This document shows positions 56,901 to 64,000 of a DNA stretch of 64,000 nt, one piece after another (within the stretch, counting starts at the first letter, position 1; every line of letters starts with the position of its first letter). The DNA is from Adiantum capillus-veneris (lineage: Eukaryota; Streptophyta; Polypodiopsida; Polypodiales; Pteridaceae). The notes below the pieces were generated by a model that made no database searches, had not been told where the DNA came from, and saw only the letters and a list, made by a program, of their open reading frames with translations. The stretch spans positions 133,542,682 to 133,606,681 of the forward strand of contig CM043967.1 of NCBI GenBank assembly GCA_014529385.2, given 5' to 3'. Both the position numbers and the translations under genes were made by a program.

Positions 56901-58213
56901 CCAACCCCTGCAGGCAGCATCCATACATCTACATGCCCCATTTTCCATTGTTGGATTTCATTTTAGCTATAATTATGAGATGACTTGAGATAATTTTTTT
57001 GGTTGGATGAAAGTATGAGCATTTGTTTTGATCTTGTTGTTTTCTGTTCAGGGTATAGGAATTTTGTTGGATGGAATGTTTGGGACGGCAAATGGCTCAA
57101 CCATCTCAATGTAGGCTGGAATACAGTAGTCAAAGCATCTCAGGTCAATCTGCATTATCTGATTGAGGATCCTTTTGCCTTTTTCAGTGAGAATGTTGGG
57201 CTCCTTGGCCTGTCACATGTGGGTAGCAGGCGTGTCGTGCAAATATCTGCGGGCTTCATGATTTTCTTCTCTTTATTTGGTATCTATCCGCCAATGTTAG
57301 GCCTCATTTTGCAAAGAGTATTACACACTTGCAGAGTTGATAACTCATCGATTATGTGACCCTTGTTGCTAAACAGGGAAATTTGGTGCTGTTTTTGCCT
57401 CTGTTCCAACACCGATAGTGGCGGCTTTGTTCTGTGTCCTGTTTGGGAAAGTGGGTAAGCATATGCTCTCTCTTTACATCTCTCTCTTGTGATAACCAAA
57501 GAGCTTTTGCTGAAAATTTTATCTGGTTTGGTTTGTAGTTGCTTGTGGGCTATCCTTTCTTCAATTTGTCAATGTGAATCATTCTCGAAGCGTGTTCATC
57601 CTGGGCTTCTCCATCTTCATGGGTCTCTCAGTTCCTCAGTATTTCACCGAGTTTGCAGCCTCTGCTGGCCATGGCCCGGTTCACACCCATTCTCATTGGG
57701 TGAGTACTTTCTCAGTACTCTTGTCTTGCTTTATTCTCAACTGCAGAGTGTATTGCTCAACATCATTTTTCTTCATGCAATTCATGGAACATACATGCAC
57801 ATACATCCGCCATATGCATACGTGCGCATCACACATTTGTCTCATTCATGTTACCTACAGGTGCATGTGTCTTCATTGGTTAGTTTGTTTCATGCAAGTG
57901 GTACTGTGCACTGAGGCCATGCTCAATATTTGACATTTGCATGAAATCTTTGCTTTTTTTATGCTTATGAAATGGTTTTTTAAATATGTGTATGCAGTTC
58001 AACGACATCTTCTTTGTGATTTTTACATCTGCTGCCACAGTGGCATTTTTGATAGCCCTTGTGCTTGATAACACCCTGCAAGTGACTAGTGCAAAGAAAG
58101 ACAGGGGAATGAATTGGTGGGAGAAGTTCAAGACTTGGAAAGGCGACACTAGGAACGAGGAATTCTATTCACTGCCTTTCAATATGAACAAGTATTTTTC
58201 ACAGAGTGTGTAG
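53588..58213 (+). CDS. NAT: Nucleobase-ascorbate transporter, 14 exons, intact
   Basis: A multi-pass membrane transporter of the NAT/NCS2 family; plant members move uric acid, xanthine and related purines or uracil across the plasma membrane. Exons: 53588-53708, 54303-54400, 54876-55052, 55195-55295, 55388-55463, 55535-55594, 55803-55984, 56386-56482, 56576-56662, 57052-57110, 57188-57279, 57377-57454, 57539-57699, 57998-58213. They join in frame to 1605 nt, 534 residues plus stop, the usual family length. Visible motifs: YCITSPPPW across the first junction, the TM1 GFQHYFVMLGTTV with its Gln-His, GINTLLQ, MRAIQGALI, LGFSGLW, GLYELGFPG, AVESTGGF, GILLDGMFGT, ENVGLLGLSHVGSRR, and the C-terminal GMNWWEKFKTWKGDTRNEEF. 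The start is the first ATG after an in-frame TGA (53549); the N-terminus repeats NQNQKA. All introns are GT-AG except intron 6, GC-AG. Exon 8-9 junction falls inside AVE|STGGF. The last two signature residues are S-H where plant relatives have T-R. Confidence 0.95.
53709..54302 (+). other. NAT intron 1 with long (CA)n and (GT)n tracts
   Basis: 594 bp from donor GTCTGA to acceptor TTTTGCAG. Contains (CA)n at 53771-53821 and (GT)n at 53905-53966, about 85 bp apart. The two tracts are complementary in the transcript. Confidence 0.92.
55595..55802 (+). other. NAT intron 6, GC-AG type
   Basis: Exon 6 ends TCTCAG and the intron begins GCAAGT; the acceptor is TTTGCAG. The GC donor keeps all other consensus bases. 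Reading through without splicing gives a short extension ending at a stop at 55691-55693. Confidence 0.88.
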
Positions 58214-58565
58214 CATATGTGGAGCAGCAAAGCAACACTGTTGACATTTTGGTCCTTGATGCAACTCCTTTCAAGTAGAGAAAGGATGCCATGCCCTGCA
58301 TACCATGCCGCAAATCGACGCAATGAGGGTTCGCTTTTGCATGTTCACTTGCATTTTTGTGTCACAAGCAAGTCAGCAATCCTGGCTCTCATCAATGCAG
58401 CCTGACTGATCTCTTCCTCCTCTCGATGTGCCTTCTCTCTTGTCATGAGAATCGAGGCTTTTTGCAGCATCTCCTCCTGGGACTTGAATACCACAATCAT
58501 CAGCAGACGCCTTCTTTAATCCCCTCCTATGTTGAAGCTTTGATCCTTTTTGTTATAGTTAATTG
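58214..58565 (+). other. 3' flank of NAT, probable 3' UTR
   Basis: No further coding exon. No clear AATAAA before the LTR-like block that begins at 58566. Confidence 0.5.
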
Positions 58566-58857
58566 AGGGGGAGGTTGTTGGGGTATCCCAAATCTATGGT
58601 GCTTTGCTTGCTCTTGGAAAGAGTAGGTGAAAGATTCAAGTAGAAACAAATGTATTGCACGCTAAAATTGTAATGGATTGTCAAAGCCATAAAGTCACCA
58701 CAAGGCCTTGTTTCACGCTAAAATTCCATTCCGTGTCGCTTTAATAGTTTGTCGAATCTTAAAAGTGATGAGGAATAAATTGATATGAAAGAGCTTCAGG
58801 TTGCACAAGAAAGTTTGGAGAGATTCTCACAATAATTCCCACATTGTGACTTACCTC
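58566..58857 (+). mobile_element. Candidate polypurine tract and LTR start downstream of NAT
   Basis: AGGGGGAGGT (58566-58575) followed by TGTTGGGGTATCCC copies the layout of the family B 3' LTR junction. No polyprotein precedes it, because the NAT gene lies there. It could be a truncated element end or a chance match. Confidence 0.35.
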
Positions 58858-59061
58858 AACATCATGAGCTTTTGTGAGGGAGGCACTACATACCTAGCTA
58901 GGTACGATTGGGGGTAGGTCCGAGCGGGCGGGCCGGTGGTCCCTTGCCCCCAATCGTACCTAGCTAGCTATGTGGTGCTTCTCTGCCGGGCCAGTGGTCC
59001 CTTGCCCCCAATCGTACCTAGCTAGGTATGAGGTGCCTCTTGAGCAGTAGCTCATGATGTT
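58858..59061. repeat. Long inverted repeat (foldback) downstream of NAT
   Basis: The arms at 58858-58914 and 59005-59061 are complementary over about 57 bp: the ends AACATCATGAGCT and AGCTCATGATGTT match perfectly, and the inner TACCTAGCTAGGTACGATTG pairs with its complement in the right arm. The loop contains another copy of the inner arm block (58947-58980, CCCCCAATCGTACCTAGCTA) and two GG-CC(A/G)GTGGTCCCTTG direct repeats. Could be a small foldback element or MITE, or give rise to a hairpin RNA. Confidence 0.85.
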
Positions 59062-59783
59062 ATGCATTGTATGAAAAACGCTGAAAAAGCCTCCGTTTTC
59101 CTACATGAGAGAATTTCTAGATCGTCTTATTTATATGCCATGGGATGTTGGGATGGAATCAAGGATCCCAATTGAATGGGGCTTTATTAAATGATAAAGG
59201 CCATTGGCCGCCTTTTGAGAAGAAGAATTAAACGGCCTCCTTTTGAGAAGAAGAATTAAACTCCGGATGCCGTGCCTAATCTTGGGACACCTCACCAAAT
59301 GTTGATTGTGGGATTCAAACCAACCTTGAGATCTCAAAACAGGTTTTAAGTGATTGGGTCACCTTTTAACAAAGACCGTTGATCGCGTGCACATATCACT
59401 AGATTGAGCAATTTGGAAAAGAAAATAATAATTGAAAATATCTTCCAAGTATTGTTATGACGTTAAGGTTGTATGATTTGAGGTAAAGATTCGTAATCAT
59501 TTCTTCTTGGAGGTCTTCAAAGCTAAAAATACTAAGGCATTCGCCATTGGCAAAACTAATGAGGCAATAATATATTGTGATTACATAATCCTTAACTTCT
59601 TACAATCAGAGAATAAAATATTTTTACTCACGTAATTGTAATGGGTGATTCAAACAATAGAAGAAATAGAACATGTTTACTTACCTAACGTTAACAAGTG
59701 AGTATAGATTGGTTGTGGTTGTAAAGTGCTCAGTGTCAAAGTTGACAATGCAAAAGCGTAGAGACCAAGGGGGGAGTGAGCAC

Positions 59784-59826
<43 letters not shown>

Positions 59827-60659
59827 TCTTGAACCAATCAACCTTGGCAATGAATAATTGAATGTGTTGTATACAACGGAAGCAAGGGGTTGTTTATATA
59901 GATTCTTAGTAAATTTCCCTACCCAAGACTTTGACAAATAAGTAGAATAAATACCTAAAAGCCAAACTAAATAATGGGATCACATTATTTAGGCAATTCA
60001 CTTGAGATGCCAAAACTTAACAGAATACTCTTTGTAGCTCATAATGGACATCAATAGTGAGACCAAGTTGATGAAGGAGCTACCATCAGGCCTGGAAATT
60101 GAAGGGTGCTCTTGTCCTTCCTAGGAAAGGGGAATTCCCTTAGTTGGCCTTCGGAGAGGAAGGGCCATCATACACTTTGCCCGTCATCATGCAAGGCAAA
60201 AATGCATCAATCTGTCACTCGATATCCCATAATCTTCTTGCTCCTATGAAATGTTCACTTGCTTTTGGTGTATATTTTATTGTTCCATACTTAAGAGGAG
60301 CTAGCATTAGGTATTTGATGGCGGGAAAAGAGCAGTGCAATCGGGTGGCCTCTGTACTCGTGCACACTCCACAAACTACGCCTCATGCAAACAAGCAAAG
60401 AACAAAACAAAGGGGGCACCACCCTGAATTAAGAGGTTTAGAGACCTCACACATAGTGCACATAGGCAAGTGAGACTTCTGGCATTATGATGGCATCAAA
60501 ACATATGGCAAAACACATATAAACGAAGCTTAGGGATCTTATGTAGCATATATATACACAAAACATCAGCTTAACAATACAACGGCATCTGATCATACAT
60601 AACAAGGATATAGGGAAGCAAGCCAAGGATGGCATAATCCCTTGTAAAAAACAATCAAC
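59062..60659. other. No gene recognised; (GA)n at 59787-59824
   Basis: AT-rich DNA. A 109-codon open frame at 60144-60473 on the plus strand has no recognisable family. Confidence 0.35.
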
Positions 60660-61838
60660 CCAGCAAGTAGGTATGATCCTACTAACAACACATCAATACC
60701 TTAGAGAATGATGGCGAGGATGGTGGCCATGGAGCATGAGAGAAGACTCCTTATTTAGGTTTTAGGGCTAGTAATGTAGCATACTAGAGGGAGAGAGAGA
60801 GAGAGGGAGAGAGAGTAGAGCTCCATCCATAGTTCCTCGTTGTGAGCAATGTCGTCATAGCTTCATTGCTTGGTGAAGTGGGTGAAGTGTTGGTTTTGAG
60901 TGAGAGAAGACCTCCTTATATATGTTTCTGAGAAGGTTTAGGATTAGGGATAAACATGCTTAAATCCGTTGATTGGGGTTACTTTTTTCTTAGGGTGGTC
61001 AACAGATTGAGGTCACCTGATATGTCACCATCAAGATATTCTCTAGAGTGATGTGAGAGGGGAGGGTGAATGCTGATTTTTCTGATTGTGACACATGGGG
61101 ATAAGGCCTTGACCAGCATTTAAGAGCAGGTAAGGTGGCTGTTGAAACTGGAGGTTCTGCACATGTCAGGGGGGGACCTGCTGGGTCCTCCTGAATATCA
61201 AATTCTCAAAAAATCCTCAACCATGGCTTCTTTTGACATGTGTTCTTTGAAAAAATCAGCATGTCTCTTTTCAACTCAAAAGTCTTTATCCCTGTTGACT
61301 CACCTTTACCATAAGATTTTCCCCTTTTCTCCTCCTGTAACTGCATTGTTGATGCCCAATCACTGCTTCTAGTAACAGTGAACTGTTACCTACCAAATAC
61401 TTATGGTGCAGTAAAAAATATTTACCATGGGTAAAAAAGTTACTGTAGGTTAAAAGTGATTTGTATTTACCATGTAGGTGAAAAATATTTACTGTAGGTA
61501 AAAAATATTTACTGTGGTAAAAAATATTTACAGTCGGTAAAAAAGTGAAAACGGAGTATGCTGTGCTTTGAGTCCACACGAACATCCTCGTGTAAATTTC
61601 ACTAGAAATTCACACCTAGAATGGGCTATTCTGTAAAATATAGGTTGTAGGCATGCATAAGAGCTCGTTCCCACGTATCTTCTGTCCATGGCACTTTTTA
61701 CTCTTTGGTGCTTGTGAAGTATATTTTTCTTCTCTTTCGAGATCCCTTGGACTAGAGTATCCTCATCTCCCCAACAACTGACTGTGCCTTTATTGCATCT
61801 TCAGAAGGGGTCCTAAAAACCATGCATCATATAGCCCT
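60660..61838 (-). mobile_element. Probable 3' LTR of a reverse-strand Ty3/gypsy element
   Basis: On the minus strand a polypurine tract (reverse complement of about 61839-61856, CTTAAGGGGGAGGG) separates gypsy coding DNA from this segment. A TATA-like CATATATAAGG lies at about 60913-60923 (minus). A (GA)n tract (60790-60814) and a duplicated GAGAGAAGA(C)CTCCTTAT block (60737, 60900) lie in it. The left border is unknown. Confidence 0.5.
61407..61552. repeat. Tandem repeat built on TAAAAAATATTTACTG
   Basis: About five degenerate units of 20-30 bp with GTAAAAAATATTTAC, which is itself near-palindromic. They lie inside the putative LTR. Confidence 0.88.
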
Positions 61839-61856
61839 CCCCCTTAAGCTAGAGGT

Positions 61857-62277
61857 ATTTGATGCCTCTAGCTGTAGGTTGTGCTACAATAGGGTTCTCT
61901 TGAATACTTACCCACCTGGTACCAATTGAATTTGTCATGTTACTGCTTTCTTGGCTGATGCACCCTATTTAGTCCTTTCTGATGAATAATTGTATCCATC
62001 CATGACTAACAACTGGTCTCCTAGACCCTTGAAAGCCATACCCCATCCATTGTCAATATCCACTTTCACTGGTAGCATTCTTTTTTTTTTCCTCTTTTTT
62101 TTTTTTTGGACCTAACCCCTCGTTGAGCATTCATGCTCAACCATAGTATTATTTAGGTAAAAGATGAATGTATAGAGAGAATTATATAACATAGAGCTAT
62201 AGACTGTATAAGAAAAATGATAGTATAGTGGCTATATAGATAGGATAGAGATAGAGAAAAAAACATCTGCTACTGCA
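61857..62277. other. Untranslated gypsy internal part, no gene seen
   Basis: Between the polypurine tract and the end of the 62278 frame. Contains a poly-T region (62080-62107) and no motif. Confidence 0.5.
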
Positions 62278-63189
62278 TCACCCTCCAGGGTCAAATGGAA
62301 AGCTCAAAGCTCCCCCACGCATGGTGTAGAATCCACCTGGATCAAAAGTAAAGCATTGCTCATTGCCATCAACCTGTAAAACATGTATATCCAAGCCTTC
62401 CTTTGTACTTGTAGGCCAATAGACAGGCCACCCTTCCAGCACTTTATAGCACGGAGCTTCGTCACCCTGCATCCATAATCCTTCGTGTCCACTATAAGCA
62501 TACTTGCCATCACTTGAGAAACCTGAATCATAAGCAGCTATCCTACCATCTGCTACAGAACCCTCCATGGTATAGTCCACTTCAAAAAAGCCTCGCCATT
62601 GACACAAAAATATATGTAAAGCAACCTCCAATAACACATGTATCCATAGCATCACATACCATAGCAAGACCCTGCCATTTGCCTCCACTTGCTGCATAGC
62701 CAAGCAAACCTGATCACTTTTCAAACCTGTATCCAAACCCTCTGTAAACGTCTCCACAACCATCTCTTTATACTCAGAAACATGACCTACTAGAGCTTCA
62801 ACCTGTGCAAATACCTCATCACCAACAAGGTTGACGGCACCTTCCTTTAATTGGATATGGTGTTGGGTTATCGTCACTCCTTTAATGTGCTCGTAATCAG
62901 TTATAAAGAGGCCAGCATGCTTCTTTAGTACCTGCAAATAGGGTTCTCTCTCTTCTTCTAGTAGGTCCTTAGCTAGCATCTCCTCTAAGCCTGTGGCTTC
63001 TTCCTTGTTTAGAGAGTCTTGACCACCTTCTCCTTCTGGGTTTCGCAGTATTATACCCATGACTTCCAAAGAGCTAGCATCCTCCTCAGATGACTCATCC
63101 TCAGATGAAGAGCAGCTGCTTGTGCTCCATTCATCCATAGAAGTCTCCATCTCTAGGTCTTGTTGTCTACCCTGCTTCATGTCATACAC
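62278..63189 (-). pseudogene. Gypsy polyprotein part with atypical C-terminus
   Basis: 303 open codons. The first third is acidic and Ser-rich (TSMDEWSTSSCSSSEDESSE), then comes a recognisable gypsy pre-RT block: EMLAKDLLEEEREPYLQVLKKHAGLF, ITDYEHIKGVTITQHHIQLKEGA, which in intact elements leads into reverse transcriptase. Here it does not: after about residue 120 the frame carries a 180-residue sequence without RT motifs (no VNYR, no YVDD), ending in FDPGG repeats. I do not recognise that part. The same reading frame is continuous with the protease fragment upstream, separated only by a TGA at 63226-63228. The fusion may be a deletion product or a shortened non-autonomous element. Confidence 0.7.
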
Positions 63190-63225
63190 AATTTTTTGTT
63201 GCTTGCCACCTACCTTATGATTTGG

Positions 63226-63492
63226 TCACAACTCAAGGGAACCTGTCTCCCAATCTTGCCTAGCTTTCATAGCCATAAGCCAAGGTCTTCCAAGGATTAG
63301 TGGATAGCCCTCCCCCTTAGTTGGGATCACATAAGCATCAATTGAGATTGCAACACCAAAAGCTGAAACCTTCACTCCATTAACCTTTCCCACACAAGCA
63401 ACCCTTACATTATTTGCCATCTTAGCTTGTAAGGAAGTTTGCTCGTCTACTTCCAAACCCAACCTGTGCATTAATTTCTCTGCATAACACAA
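63226..63492 (-). pseudogene. Gypsy retropepsin, C-terminal part
   Basis: Contains the flap and C-terminal region of a retroviral-type aspartic protease: GLEVDEQTSLQAKMANNVRV, then VAISIDAYVIPTKGEGYPLILGRPWLMAM and RQDWE. The LILGRPWL block is diagnostic. It overlaps the upstream frame by about 20 bp with a frame change, and ends at the in-frame TGA. Confidence 0.85.
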
Positions 63493-63914
63493 ATCTCGGC
63501 TCCACCATCTACGTACACATTGGAGACTCGCTGACTCTTAATCTTTGCATCAATGACTGCCACGATATCCTTCATGCCGCTTGCACTAATAGACCCAACT
63601 GAGTTTGCCTTAGCCCTCCTGGTGCTGACCATCTTAGACCAGGTTCTACACATCTTTGGGGAAAGGTGGAGGAGTTGCTGCCATGAAATCTTTGGTCCTT
63701 GCTTACTCACATCTGCTACCAGGTCGTAAGGTATGGATCCTACCCCAAGTGGAAAGTCTTCTACTCCTATGTGCCTCCTTGACCTACTCTTCCTTTTCTT
63801 GTCTCCTATCACTTGGGAGGAACCCTCATTCCCTTTACCCGGCTCTGAAGCTTCCATTTCATCAGTTCTTTGTCTCCTAACTCTCTTTATTGGCATGGCA
63901 ACAGCTTCCTCCAT
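63471..63914 (-). pseudogene. Gypsy Gag-Pol junction and protease active site
   Basis: 147 codons with a basic N-terminal region (IKRVRRQRTDEM, GDKKRKSRSRR), a YDLVADVSKQGPKISWQQLL segment typical of plant gypsy elements before the protease, and the active site VDGGAEICVM with D-G-G in place of D-S-G. A frame change near 63485 breaks the link to the next part. Upstream Gag lies beyond the window. Confidence 0.8.
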
Positions 63915-64000
63915 TTTTTCTTTCCCTTTATCCTTACCATTGTCAAGACTTATGACAGAGACAGCCGTGTCCTTCCCTCCCGATGGTAGTGGAGGGATCT
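63915..64000 (-). other. Gypsy element continues past the window
   Basis: Basic, Ser-rich reading on the minus strand without diagnostic motif. Expected to be gag or linker sequence. Confidence 0.4.

Noticed and set aside
62278-63914. Integrated plant pararetrovirus
   Set aside because: Protease and pre-RT text fit Ty3/gypsy elements, and a polypurine tract with LTR-like sequence follows. No movement protein or coat zinc-finger motif was seen.

Overview
This window is repeat-rich nuclear DNA from a land plant. Evidence: a 14-exon nucleobase-ascorbate transporter (NAT) gene with plant-type protein sequence and plant splice sites; LTR retrotransposons primed by initiator Met-tRNA (TGGTATCAGAGC); and remnants of Helitron, CACTA, PIF/Harbinger and Mutator-like DNA transposons. 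Which plant lineage it is cannot be settled from the sequence alone. The many long (GA)n, (GT)n and (CA)n tracts are a marked feature. No prokaryotic or organellar genes, rRNA genes, convincing tRNA genes or CRISPR arrays were seen.

Layout. 0-3.4 kb: decayed Helitron Rep/helicase. 5.5-6.5 kb: two tandem Mutator-type MITEs sharing a 9-bp target duplication. 7.2-8.1 kb: 3' end of a reverse-strand Ty3/gypsy element with a chromodomain. 9.45-16.14 kb: a small non-autonomous LTR element split by a nearly complete reverse-strand Ty1/copia element ('family A'); both insertions keep perfect 5-bp target duplications. 16.4-20.7 kb: decayed Ty3/gypsy polyprotein. 20.7-21.5 kb: AT-rich degenerate repeat. 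22.0-22.7 kb: CACTA transposase fragment. 24.8-27.3 kb: an internally deleted second family A element. 27.3-35.7 kb: gene-poor DNA with tandem duplications. 35.7-38.7 kb: degenerate copia element ('family C') whose LTRs carry (GT)n and (GA)n. 40-46.3 kb: several short tandem arrays and a PIF/Harbinger transposase pseudogene. 47.56-53.05 kb: a young copia element ('family B', LTRs about 98% identical). 53.59-58.21 kb: the NAT gene. 58.86-59.06 kb: a long inverted repeat. 60.7-64 kb: reverse-strand Ty3/gypsy LTR plus gag/protease and an unusual C-terminal fusion.

The only cellular gene I can support is NAT. Its 14 exons join without a frame break into a protein of 534 residues, so it looks functional. 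Everything else coding is transposon-derived, mostly with stops and frameshifts. I found no evidence of a new multi-gene system. The most interesting features are the clean nested and tandem insertions, the repeat-loaded first intron and duplicated upstream DNA of NAT, a changed residue pair in the NAT signature motif, and the foldback downstream of it.
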